Below are positions 1 through 10,800 of a stretch of DNA of 64,000 nt, one piece after another; position 1 is the first letter of the stretch; each line of letters opens with the position of its first letter. The position numbers were made by a program, and so were the translations under genes. The notes under the pieces are model-generated. The model was not told where the DNA came from, did no database searches, and was given only the letters and a program-made list of their open reading frames with translations. Origin of the DNA: Aulostomus chinensis (Eukaryota; Chordata; Actinopteri; Syngnathiformes; Aulostomidae); contig JBBMOA010000001.1 of the NCBI GenBank assembly GCA_037954235.1, positions 2,779,001-2,843,000 of the forward strand, in the 5' to 3' direction.

Positions 1-175
1 GGTTGCTATTTACCTAAGAAATGATGCTACAGTGATGTGGTGAGAGTTGCTACGAATCTCAAAATGATGCGACAGTGATGTCGTGAGAGTTGCTACGATC
101 CTCAAAATGATGCTAAAGTGATGTAATGAGAGTTGCGACAAACCTAAGAAGTGATGCTACAGTGATGTAGTGAGA

Positions 176-218
176 GTTGATAGTAATTTCAAAATAATGC
201 TAAAGCGGTGTAATGAGA
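176..218 (+). repeat. A3 monomer subfamily (GATAGTAATTTC)
   Basis: A3 is the most distinctive A-type monomer. It has GTTGATAGTAATTTC in place of GTTGCTACGAACCTC, AAAATAATG in place of AAAATGATG, and CTAAAGCGGTG or CTAAAGCAGTG in place of CTACAGTGATG. It is nearly always followed by a B3 (CTTCCC) monomer, so it is a good anchor for counting higher-order units. The GCAGTG form in the left part is often GCAGTGG (for example near 1,117, 12,219, 20,309 and 24,329). Confidence 0.92.
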
Positions 219-262
219 GTTGCTACTTCCCTAAGAAATGATGCGACAGTGATGTGGTGAGA

Positions 263-304
263 GTTGCTCTAACCTCAAAATGATGGTACAGTGATGTAAT
301 GAGG
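263..304 (+). repeat. A' monomer, 42 bp, one-base deletion
   Basis: This monomer reads GCTCTAACCTCAAAATG where the common A has GCTACGAACCTCAAAATG, so it is 42 bp long. Most copies also carry ATGGTACAG instead of ATGCTACAG. It sits between B3 and B1 in the module throughout the array. At 44,105 the equivalent position holds an ordinary 43-bp GAACC monomer, which accounts for the one-base change in offset between the 43.8-kb block and its copy at 50.1 kb. Confidence 0.9.
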
Positions 305-348
305 GTTGCTATTTATCTAAGAAATGATGCCACAGTGATGTGGTGAGA

Positions 349-391
349 GTTGCTACGAACCTCAAAATGATGCTACAGTGATGTGGTGAGA
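349..391 (+). repeat. Representative A-type monomer, 43 bp
   Basis: This is a clean example of the commonest A-type monomer: GTTGCTACGAACCTC, then AAAATGATGCTACAG, then TGATGTGGTGAGA. A-type copies lack one base relative to B-type in the CTCAAAATG / CTAAGAAATG core. Common A subfamilies differ just after GTTGCTAC: GAACC, GAATC, GATCC, GATCTTC, GAACCGC, TATCC and TAATC. The last is usually followed by CAAAATCATG and AGTAATGTCG. The next monomer (392-434) is another A, showing that A and B do not strictly alternate. Confidence 0.95.
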
Positions 392-434
392 GTTGCTACG
401 AATCTCAAAATGATGCTACAGTGATGTAATGAGG

Positions 435-478
435 GTTGCTATTTACCTAAGAAATGATGCTACAGTGATGTGGTGAGA
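435..478 (+). repeat. Representative B-type monomer (B1), 44 bp
   Basis: This B1 monomer reads GTTGCTATTTACCTAAGAAA, then TGATGCTACAG, then TGATGTGGTGAGA. Three B subfamilies are easy to tell apart: B1 with TATTTACC, B2 with TACAAACC or CGACAAACC (usually followed by TAAGAAGTG), and B3 with TACTTCCC. The extra base relative to A-type makes an A+B pair exactly 87 bp. B1 is almost always preceded by a monomer ending TAATGAGG, whereas other junctions end GAGA. That linked variant shows copies are propagated as multi-monomer blocks. Confidence 0.94.
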
Positions 479-522
479 GTTGCTACGAACCTCAGAAGTG
501 ATGCTACAGTGATGTAGTGAGA
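479..522 (+). repeat. A/B hybrid monomer, 44 bp
   Basis: The left half is A-type (GCTACGAACCTC) and continues into a B-type right half (AGAAGTGATG), giving a 44-bp chimera with CTCAGAAGTG. The same hybrid occurs at offset +5,783 (about 6,262) and +13,442 (about 13,921), in the same flanking order. This indicates a single origin followed by block copying. Such a hybrid is what exchange or conversion between an A and a B monomer would leave. Confidence 0.85.
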
Positions 523-2258
523 GTTGCTACGATCTTCAAAATGATGCTAAAGTGATGAAATGAGAGTTGCGACAAACCTAAGAAGTGATGCTACAGTGAT
601 ATAGTGAGAGTTGCTACGAACCGCAAAATGATGCTCCAGTGATATAATGAGGGTTGCTATTTACCTAAGAAATGATGCTGCAGTGATGTGGTGAGAGTTG
701 CTACGAATTTCAAAATGATGCTACAGTGATATAATGAGAGTTGCTACAAACCTAAGAAATGATGCGACAGTGATGTGGTGAGAGTTGCTACGAATCTCAA
801 AATGATGCCACAGTGTTGTAGTGAGAGTTGCTACGAACCTCAAAATGATGCGACCGTGATGTGGTGAGAGTTGCTACGAATCTCAAAATGATGCGACAGT
901 GATGTAGTGAGAGTTGCTACGAACCTAAGAAGTGATGCTACAGTGATGTAATGAGAGTTGCTACTAATCTCAAAATCATGCTACAGTAATGTCGTGAGAG
1001 TTGCTACGAATCTCAAAATGATGCTAAAATGATGTAATGAGAGTTGCTACAAACCGAAGAAGTGATGCTACAGTGATGTGGTGAGAGTTGATAGTAATTT
1101 CAAAATAATGCTAAAGCAGTGGAATGAGAGTTGCTACTTCCCTAAGAAATGATGCGACAGTGATGTCGTGAGCGTTGCTACGAACCTCAAAATGATGCTA
1201 CAGTGATGTAATGAGGGTTGCTATTTACCTAAGAAATGATGCTACAGTGATGTGGTGAGAGTTGCTACGAACCTCAAAATGATGCTACAGTGATGTAATG
1301 AGAGTTGCTACGAATCTCAAAATGATGCTAAAGTAAGGTCGTGAGAGTTGCTACTATCCTCAAAATGATGCAACAGTGATGTGGTGAGAGTTGCTACGAT
1401 CTTCAAAATGATGCTCAAGTGATGTAATGAGAGTTGCGACAAACCTAAGAAGTGATGCTACAGTGATGTAGTGAGAGTTGCTACGAACCGCAAAATGATA
1501 CTACAGTGATATAATGAGGGTTGCTATTTACCGAAGAAATGATGCGACAGTGATGTGGTGAGAGTTGCTACGAACCGCAAAATGATGCTACAGTGATATA
1601 ATGAGGGTTGCTATTTACCTAAGAAATGATGCTACAGTGATGTGGTGAGAGTTGCTACGAACCTCAAAATGATGCTACAGTGATGTAATGAGAGTTGCTA
1701 CGAATCTCAAAATGATGCTAAAGTAATGTCGTGAGAGTTGCTACTATCCTCGAAATGATGCAACAGTGATGTAGTGAGAGTTGCTACGATTCTCAAAATG
1801 ATGCTAAAGTGATGTAATGAGAGTTGCTAAAAAACCTAAAAAGTGATGCTACAGTGATGTGGTGAGAGTTGATAGTAATTTCAAAATAATGCGAAAGCGG
1901 TGTAATGAGAGTTGCTACTTCCCTAAGAAATGATGCGACAGTGATGTGGTGACAGTTGCTACGAACCTCAAAATGATTCTACAGTGATGTAATGAGGGTT
2001 GCTATTTACCTAAGAAATGATGCCACAGTGATGTGGTGAGAGTTGCTACGAACCTCAAAATGATGCTACAGTGATGTAGTGAGAGTTGCTACGAACCTAA
2101 GAAGTGATGCTACAGTGATGTAATGAGAGTTGCTACTAATCTCAAAATCATGGTACAGTAATGTCGTGAGAGTTGCTACGAACCTCGAAATGATTCTAAA
2201 GTGATGTAATGAGAGTTGCTACAAACCTAAGAAGTGATGCTACAGTGATGTGGTGAGA

Positions 2259-2287
2259 GTTGATAGTAATTTCAAAATAATGCTACA
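2259..2287 (+). repeat. Truncated A3 monomer, 29 bp (14-bp deletion)
   Basis: An A3 monomer stops after AATAATGCTACA and joins directly to GTTGCAACTTCCC of the next B3. Fourteen bases are missing compared with a full monomer. The joint creates GTTGCAAC, an 8-bp perfect palindrome starting at 2,288. The same deletion joint is found at 2,491, 8,027, 15,686, 15,889 and 55,705. Pairs 2,288/2,491 and 15,686/15,889 are both 203 bp apart, so this local five-monomer unit was itself tandemly doubled. Confidence 0.88.
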
Positions 2288-3198
2288 GTTGCAACTTCCC
2301 TAAGAAATGATGCTACAGTGATGTTATGAGAGTTGCTACTAATCTCAAAATCATGCTACAGTAATGTCGTGAGAGTTGCTACGAACCTCGAAATGATTCT
2401 AAAGTGATGTAATGAGAGTTGCTACAAATCTAAGAAGTGATGCTACAGTGATGTGGTGAGAGTTGATGGTAATTTCAAAATAATGCTACAGTTGCAACTT
2501 CCTCAAGAAATGATGCTACAGTGATGTTATGAGAGTTGCTACTAATCTCAAAATCATGCTACAGTAATGTCGTGAGAGTTGCTACGAATCTCAAAATGAT
2601 GCTAAAGTGATGTCATGAGAGTTGCTACAAACCTAAGAAGTGATGCTACAGTGATGTGGTGAGAGTTGATAGTAATTTCAAAATAATGCTAAAGCGGTGT
2701 AATGAGAGTTGCTACTTCCCTAAGAAATGATGCTACAATGATGTAGTGAGAGTTGCTACGAACCTCAAAATGATGCAACAGTGATGTAATGAGGGTTGCT
2801 ATTTACCTAAGAAATGATGCTACAGTGATGTGGTGAGAGTTGCTACGAATCTCAAAATGATGCGACAGTGATGTCGTGAGAGTTGCTACGATCCTCAAAA
2901 TGATGCTAAAGTGATGTAATGAGAGTTGCGACAAACCTAAGAAGTGATGCTACAGTGATGTAGTGAGAGTTGATAGTAATTTCAAAATAATGCTAAAGCG
3001 GTGTAATGAGAGTTGCTACTTCCCTAAGAAATGATGCGACAGTGATGTGGTGAGAGTTGCTCTAACCTCAAAATAATGGTACAGTGATGTAATGAGGGTT
3101 GCTATTTATCTCAGAAATGATGCCACAGTGATGTGGTGAGAGTTGCTACGAACCTCAAAATGATGCTACAGTGATGTGGTGAGAGTTGCTACGAATCT

Positions 3199-4065
3199 CA
3201 AAATGATGCTACAGTGATGTAATGAGGGTTGCTATTTACCTAAGAAATGATGCCACAGTGATGTGGTGAGAGTTGCTCCGAACCTCAAAATGATGCTACA
3301 GTGATGTTATGAGAGTTGCTACGAATCTCAAAACGATGCTAAAGTAATGTCGTGAGAGTTGCTACTATCCTCAAAATGATGCTAAAGTGATGTAATGAGA
3401 GTTGCTACAAACCTAAGAAGTGATGCTACAGTGATGTGGTGAGAGTTGCTACGAACCTCAAAATGATGCGACAGTAATGTCGTGAGAGTTGCTACGAATC
3501 TCAAAATGATGCTAAAGTGATGTAATGAGAGTTGCTAAAAACCTAAGAAGTGATGCTACAGTGATGTGGTGAGAGTTGATAGTAATTTCAAAATAATGCT
3601 AAAGCAGTGTAATGAGAGTTGCTACTAATCTCAAAAACATGGTACAGTAATGTCGTGAGAGTTGCTACTAACCTCGAAATGATTCTAAAGTGATGTAATG
3701 AGAGTTGCTACAAACCTAAGAAGTGATGCTACAGTGATGTGGTGAGAGTTGATAGTAATTTCAAAATAATGCTAAAGCGGTGTAATGAGAGTTGCTACTT
3801 CCCTAAGAAATGATGCTACAGTGATGTGGTGAGAGTTGCTACGAACCTCAAAATGATGCTACAGTGATGTAATGAGGGTTGCTATTTACCTAAGAAATTA
3901 TGCTACAGTGATGTGGTGAGAGTTGCTACGAACCTCAAAATGATGCTACAGTGATGTGGTGAGAGTTGCTACGAATCTCAAAATGATGCTACAGTGATGT
4001 AATGAGGGTTGCTATTTACCTAAGAAATGATGCTACAGTGATGTGGTGAGAGTTGCTACGAACCT
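3199..4065 (+). repeat. 867-bp unit, copy 1
   Basis: Markers here recur exactly 867 bp later: CTCCGAAC at 3,276 and 4,143, ACCTCGAAAT at 3,671 and 4,538, and TAAGAAATTA at 3,891 and 4,758. Visible match runs from about 3,199 to 3,968, about 770 bp, after which the copies differ (GTTGCT against GTTGTT). The length is close to ten 87-bp dimers. Confidence 0.85.
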
Positions 4066-4835
4066 CAAAATGATGCTACAGTGATGTAATGAGGGTTGCT
4101 ATTTACCTAAGAAATGATGCCACAGTGATGTGGTGAGAGTTGCTCCGAACCTCAAAATGATGCTACAGTGATGTTATGAGAGTTGCTACGTATCTCAAAA
4201 CGATGCTAAAGTAATGTTGTGAGAGTTGCTACTATCCTCAAAATGATGCTAAAGTGATGTAATGAGAGTTGCTACAAACCTAAGAAGTGATGCTACAGTG
4301 ATGTGGTGAGAGTTGCTACGAACCTCAAAATGATGCGACAGTAATGTCGTGAGAGTTGCTACGAATCTCAAAATGATGCTAAAGTGATGTAATGAGAGTT
4401 GCTAAAAACCTAAGACGTGATGCTACAGTGATGTGGTGAGAGTTAATAGTAATTTCAAAATAATGCTAAAGCAGTGTAATGAGAGTTGCTACTAATCTCA
4501 AAAACATGGTACAGTAATGTCGTGAGAGTTGCTACTAACCTCGAAATGATTCTAAAGTGATGTAATGAGAGTTGCTACAAACCTAAGAAGTGATGCTACA
4601 GTGATGTGGTGAGAGTTGATAGTAATTTCAAAATAATGCTAAAGCGGTGTAATGAGAGTTGCTACTTCCCTAAGAAATGATGCTACAGTGATGTGGTGAG
4701 AGTTGCTACGAACCTCAAAATGATGCTACAGTGATGTAATGAGGGTTGCTATTTACCTAAGAAATTATGCTACAGTGATGTGGTGAGAGTTGCTACGAAC
4801 CTCAAAATGATGCTACAGTGATGTGGTGAGAGTTG
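4066..4835 (+). repeat. 867-bp unit, copy 2 (partial)
   Basis: This is the second copy of the 3,199 unit. It has a few private changes: GTATCTC for GAATCTC near 4,189, AATGTTG for AATGTCG near 4,214, AAGACGTG for AAGAAGTG near 4,412 and GTTAATAG for GTTGATAG near 4,443. The match ends at about 4,835, where another block boundary begins. Confidence 0.83.
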
Positions 4836-7800
4836 TTACGAACCTCAAAATGATGCTACAGTGATGTAATGAGAGTTGCTACGAATCTCAAAATGATGCT
4901 ACAGTGATGTAATGAGAGTTGCTACGAATCTCAAAATGATGCTAAAGTAAGGTCGTGAGAGTTGCTACTATCCTCAAAATGATGCAACAGTGATGTGGTG
5001 AGAGTTGCTACGATCTTCAAAATGATGCTCAAGTGATGTAATGAGAGTTGCGACAAACCTAAGAAGTGATGCTACAGTGATGTAGTGAGAGTTGCTACGA
5101 ACCGCAAAATGATGCTACAGTGATGTAATGAGGGTTGCTATTTACCTAAGAAATGATGCTACAGTGATGTGGTGAGAGTTGCTACGAACCTCAAAATGAT
5201 GCTACAGTGATGTAATGAGGGTTGCTATTTACCTAAGAAATGATGCCACAGTGATGTGGTGAGATTTGCTCCGAACCTCAAAATTATGCTACAGTGATGT
5301 AATGAGAGTTGCTACGAATCTCAAAACGATGCTAAAGTAATGTCGTGAGAGTTGCTACTATCCTCAAAATGATGCAAAAGTGATGTAATGAAAGTTGCTA
5401 CAAACCTAAGAAGTGATGCTACAGTGATGTGGTGAGAGTTGCTACGAACCTCAAAATGATGCGACAGTGATGTGGTGAGAGTTGCTACGAACCTAAGAAG
5501 TGATGCTACAGTGATGTTATGAGAGTTGCTACTAATCTCAAAATCATGCTAAAGTAATGTCGTGAGAGTTGCTACGAATCTCAAAATGATGCTAAAGTGA
5601 TGTAATGAGAGTTGCTACAAACCTAAGAAGTGATGCTACAGTGATGTGGTGAGAGTTGATAGTAATTTCAAAATAATGCAAAAGCGGTGTAATGAGAGTT
5701 GCTACTTCCCTAAGAAATGATGCTACAATGATGTAGTGAGAGTTGCTACGAACCTCAAAATGATGCAACAGTGATGTAATGAGGGTTGCTATTTACCTAA
5801 GAAATGATGCTACAGTGATGTGGTGAGAGTTGCTACGAATCTCAAAATGATGCGACAGTGATGTCGTGAGAGTTGCTCCGATCCTCAAAATGATGCTAAA
5901 GTGATGTAATGAGAGTTGCGACAAACCTAAGAAGTGATGCTACAGTGATGTAGTGAGAGTTGATAGTAATTTCAAAATAATGCTAAAGCGGTGTAATGAG
6001 AGTTGCTACTTCCCTAAGAAATGATGCGACAGTGATGTGGTGAGAGTTGCTCTAACCTCAAAATGATGGTACAGTGATGTAATGAGGGTTGCTATTTATC
6101 TAAGAAATGATGCCACAGTGATGTGGTGAGAGTTGCTACGAACCTCAAAATGATGCTACAGTGATGTGGTGAGAGTTGCTACGAATCTCAAAATGATGCT
6201 ACAGTGATGTAATGAGGGTTGCTATTTACCTAAGAAATGATGCTACAGTGATGTGGTGAGAGTTGCTACGAACCTCAGAAGTGATGCTACAGTGATGTAG
6301 TGAGAGTTGCTACGATCTTCAAAATGATGCTAAAGTGATGAAATGAGAGTTGCGACAAACCTAAGAAGTGATGCTACAGTGATATAGTGAGAGTTGCTAC
6401 GAACCGCAAAATGATGCTCCAGTGATATAATGAGGGTTGCTATTTACCTAAGAAATGATGCTGCAGTGATGTGGTGAGAGTTGCTACGAATTTCAAAATG
6501 ATGCTACAGTGATATAATGAGAGTTGCTACAAACCTAAGAAATGATGCGACAGTGATGTGGTGAGAGTTGCTACGAACCTCAAAATGATGCTACAGTGAT
6601 GTGGTGAGAGTTGCTACGAATCTCAAAATGATGCCACAGTGTTGTAGTGAGAGTTGCTACGAACCTCAAAATGATGCGACCGTGATGTGGTGAGAGTTGC
6701 TACGAATCTCAAAATGATGCGACAGTGATGTAGTGAGAGTTGCTACGAACCTAAGAAGTGATGCTACAGTGATGTAATGAGAGTTGCTACTAATCTCAAA
6801 ATCATGCTACAGTAATGTCGTGAGAGTTGCTACGAACCTCAAAATGATGCTACAGTGATGTAATGAGGGTTGCTACTTCCCTAAGAAATGATGCGACAGT
6901 GATGTCGTGAGCGTTGCTACGAACCTCAAAATGATGCTACAGTGATGTAATGAGGGTTGCTATTTACCTAAGAAATGATGCTACAGTGATGTGGTGAGAG
7001 TTGCTACGAACCTCAAAATGATGCTACAGTGATGTAATGAGAGTTGCTACGAATCTCAAAATGATGCTAAAGTAAGGTCGTGAGAGTTGCTACTATCCTC
7101 AAAATGATGCAACAGTGATGTGGTGAGAGTTGCTACGATCTTCAAAATGATGCTCAAGTGATGTAATGAGAGTTGCGACAAACCTAAGAAGTGATGCTAC
7201 AGTGATGTAGTGAGAGTTGCTACGAACCGCAAAATGATACTACAGTGATATAATGAGGGTTGCTATTTACCGAAGAAATGATGCGACAGTGATGTGGTGA
7301 GAGTTGCTACGAACCGCAAAATGATGCTACAGTGATATAATGAGGGTTGCTATTTACCTAAGAAATGATGCTACAGTGATGTGGTGAGAGTTGCTACGAA
7401 CCTCAAAATGATGCTACAGTGATGTAATGAGAGTTGCTACGAATCTCAAAATGATGCTAAAGTAATGTCGTGAGAGTTGCTACTATCCTCGAAATGATGC
7501 AACAGTGATGTAGTGAGAGTTGCTACGATTCTCAAAATGATGCTAAAGTGATGTAATGAGAGTTGCTAAAAAACCTAAAAAGTGATGCTACAGTGATGTG
7601 GTGAGAGTTGATAGTAATTTCAAAATAATGCGAAAGCGGTGTAATGAGAGTTGCTACTTCCCTAAGAAATGATGCGACAGTGATGTGGTGACAGTTGCTA
7701 CGAACCTCAAAATGATTCTACAGTGATGTAATGAGGGTTGCTATTTACCTAAGAAATGATGCCACAGTGATGTGGTGAGAGTTGCTACGAACCTCAAAAT

Positions 7801-10800
7801 GATGCTACAGTGATGTAGTGAGAGTTGCTACGAACCTAAGAAGTGATGCTACAGTGATGTAATGAGAGTTGCTACTAATCTCAAAATCATGGTACAGTAA
7901 TGTCGTGAGAGTTGCTACGAACCTCGAAATGATTCTAAAGTGATGTAATGAGAGTTGCTACAAACCTAAGAAGTGATGCTACAGTGATGTGGTGAGAGTT
8001 GATAGTAATTTCAAAATAATGCTACAGTTGCAACTTCCCTAAGAAATGATGCTACAGTGATGTTATGAGAGTTGCTACTAATCTCAAAATCATGCTACAG
8101 TAATGTCGTGAGAGTTGCTACGAATCTCAAAATGATGCTAAAGTGATGTAATGAGAGTTGCTACAAACCTAAGAAGTGATGCTACAGTGATGTGGTGAGA
8201 GTTGATAGTAATTTCAAAATAATGCTAAAGCGGTGTAATGAGAGTTGCTACTTCCCTAAGAAATGATGCTACAATGATGTAGTGAGAGTTGCTACGAACC
8301 TCAAAATGATGCAACAGTGATGTAATGAGGGTTGCTATTTACCGAAGAAATGATGCTAAAGTGATGTGGTGAGAGTTGCTACGAATCTCAAAATGATGCG
8401 ACAGTGATGTCGTGAGAGTTGCTCCGATCCTCAAAATGATGCTAAAGTGATGTAATGAGAGTTGCGACAAACCTAAGAAGTGATGCTACAGTGATGTAGT
8501 GAGAGTTGATAGTAATTTCAAAATAATGCTAAAGCGGTGTAATGAGAGTTGCTACTTCCCTAAGAAATGATGCGACAGTGATGTGGTGAGAGTTGCTCTA
8601 ACCTCAAAATAATGGTACAGTGATGTAATGAGGGTTGCTATTTATCTCAGAAATGATGCCACAGTGATGTGGTGAGAGTTGCTACGAACCTCAAAATGAT
8701 GCTACAGTGATGTGGTGAGAGTTGCTACGAATCTCAAAATGATGCTACAGTGATGTAATGAGGGTTGCTATTTACCTAAGAAATGATGCTACAGTGATGT
8801 GGTGAGAGTTGCTACGAACCTCAAAATGATGCTACAGTGATGTAATGAGGGTTGCTATTTACCTAAGAAATGATGCCACAGTGATGTGGTGAGAGTTGCT
8901 CCGAACCTCAAAATGATGCTACAGTGATGTTATGAGAGTTGCTACGAATCTCAAAACGATGCTAAAGTAATGTCGTGAGAGTTGCTACTATCCTCAAAAT
9001 GATGCTAAAGTGATGTAATGAGAGTTGCTACAAACCTAAGAAGTGATGCTACAGTGATGTGGTGAGAGTTGCTACGAACCTCAAAATGATGCGACAGTAA
9101 TGTCGTGAGAGTTGCTACGAATCTCAAAATGATGCTAAAGTGATGTAATGAGAGTTGCTAAAAACCTAAGAAGTGATGCTGCAGTGATGTGGTGAGAGTT
9201 GATAGTAATTTCAAAATAATGCTAAAGCAGTGTAATGAGAGTTGCTACTAATCTCAAAATCATGGTACAGTAATGTCGTGAGAGTTGCTACTAATCTCAA
9301 AATCATGGTACAGTGATGTCGTGAGAGTTGCTACTAACCTCGAAATGATTCTAAAGTGATGTAATGAGAGTTGCTACAAACCTAAGAAGTGATGCTACAG
9401 TGATGTGGTGAGAGTTGATAGTAATTTCAAAATAATGCTAAAGCGGTGTCATGAGAGTTGCTACTTCCCTAAGAAATGATGCTACAGTGATGTGGTGAGA
9501 GTTGCTACGAACCTCAAAATGATGCTACAGTGATGTAATGAGGGTTGCTATTTATCTCAGAAATGATGCCACAGTGATGTGGTGAGAGTTGCTACGAACC
9601 TCAAAATGATGCTACAGTGATGTGGTGAGAGTTGCTACGAATCTCAAAATGATGCTACAGTGATGTAATGAGGGTTGCTATTTACCTAAGAAATGATGCT
9701 ACAGTGATGTCGTGAGAGTTGCTCCGATCCTCAAAATGATGCTAAAGTGATGTAATGAGAGTTGCGACAAACCTAAGAAGTGATGCTACAGTGATGTAGT
9801 GAGAGTTGATAGTAATTTCAAAATAATGCTAAAGCGGTGTAATGAGAGTTGCTACTTCCCTAAGAAATGATGCGACAGTGATGTGGTGAGAGTTGCTCTA
9901 ACCTCAAAATAATGGTACAGTGATGTAATGAGGGTTGCTATTTATCTCAGAAATGATGCCACAGTGATGTGGTGAGAGTTGCTACGAACCTCAAAATGAT
10001 GCTACAGTGATGTGGTGAGAGTTGCTACGAATCTCAAAATGATGCTACAGTGATGTAATGAGGGTTGCTATTTACCTAAGAAATGATGCTACAGTGATGT
10101 GGTGAGAGTTGCTCCGAACCTCAAAATGATGCTACAGTGATGTTATGAGAGTTGCTACGAATCTCAAAACGATGCTAAAGTAATGTCGTGAGAGTTGCTA
10201 CTATCCTCAAAATGATGCTAAAGTGATGTAATGAGAGTTGCTACAAACCTAAGAAGTGATGCTACAGTGATGTGGTGAGAGTTGCTACGAACCTCAAAAT
10301 GATGCGACAGTAATGTCGTGAGAGTTGCTACGAATCTCAAAATGATGCTAAAGTGATGTAATGAGAGTTGCTAAAAACCTAAGAAGTGATGCTACAGTGA
10401 TGTGGTGAGAGTTGATAGTAATTTCAAAATAATGCTAAAGCAGTGTAATGAGAGTTGCTACAAACCTAAGAAGTGATGCAACAGTGATGTGGTGAGAGTT
10501 GATAGTAATTTCAAAATAATGCTAAAGCGGTGTCATGAGAGTTGCTACTTCCCTAAGAAATGATGCTACAGTGATGTGGTGAGAGTTGCTACGAACCTCA
10601 AAATGATGCTACAGTGATGTAATGAGGGTTGCTATTTACCTAAGAAATTATGCTACAGTGATGTGGTGAGAGTTGCTACGAACCTCAAAATGATGCTACA
10701 GTGATGTGGTGAGAGTTGTTACGAACCGCAAAATGATACTACAGTGATATAATGAGGGTTGCTATTTACCAAAGAAATGATGCTACAGTGATGTGGTGAG

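Larger units (their letters stand above)
89..348 (+). repeat. Six-monomer module, 260 bp (A-B2-A3-B3-A'-B1)
   Basis: Six distinguishable monomers occur in fixed order: A with GATCCTC (89-131), B2 with GCGACAAACC (132-175), A3 with GATAGTAATTTC and AAAGCGGTG (176-218), B3 with CTTCCC (219-262), the short A' with GCTCTAACC (263-304) and B1 (305-348). The same order is seen near 2,880, 5,870, 8,420, 9,720, 11,200, 13,530, 16,280, 17,530, 19,100, 22,350, 23,130, 26,380, 32,370, 47,570, 56,930, 58,220, 60,210 and 62,340. A diverged version, with GCTACAGTCC, GCGACAATCC, GTGGTGTAG and GTTACTTCCC, starts at 29,241 and recurs to the right. Fixed order across many copies is the signature of a higher-order repeat. 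Confidence 0.9.
1..2793 (+). repeat. Left sub-array, segment 1
   Basis: The start of this segment (B1, GAATC-A, GATCC-A, B2, A3, B3, A', B1...) is repeated at 2,794 and again at 5,784. Relative to 5,784 the match runs at a +5,783 offset to about 780, at +5,826 after one extra monomer in the later copy (at 811/6,637), and at +5,739 from 1,171/6,910 to 2,291/8,030. It then falls to +5,536 because of the extra 203-bp unit here. No gene is present; the content is satellite only. Confidence 0.82.
2794..5783 (+). repeat. Left sub-array, segment 2
   Basis: It opens with the same run of about 440 bp as base 1 and then follows a different monomer order rich in CTCCGAACC, CTCAAAACGATG and GAAATTATG variants. 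It contains an internal 867-bp duplication (listed separately). From 4,820 onward it is the left edge of a long block copied again from about 12,480. It closes with a B3 monomer carrying CTACAATGATG (5,723), the same closing variant as at 2,733. No gene is visible. Confidence 0.8.

Noticed and set aside
2288..2295. GTTGCAAC palindrome as a designed protein-binding site
   Set aside because: It is explained by the 14-bp deletion joint, and similar GTTGCAAC arises by single substitutions elsewhere (for example about 41,418 and 56,314). No independent sign of function.
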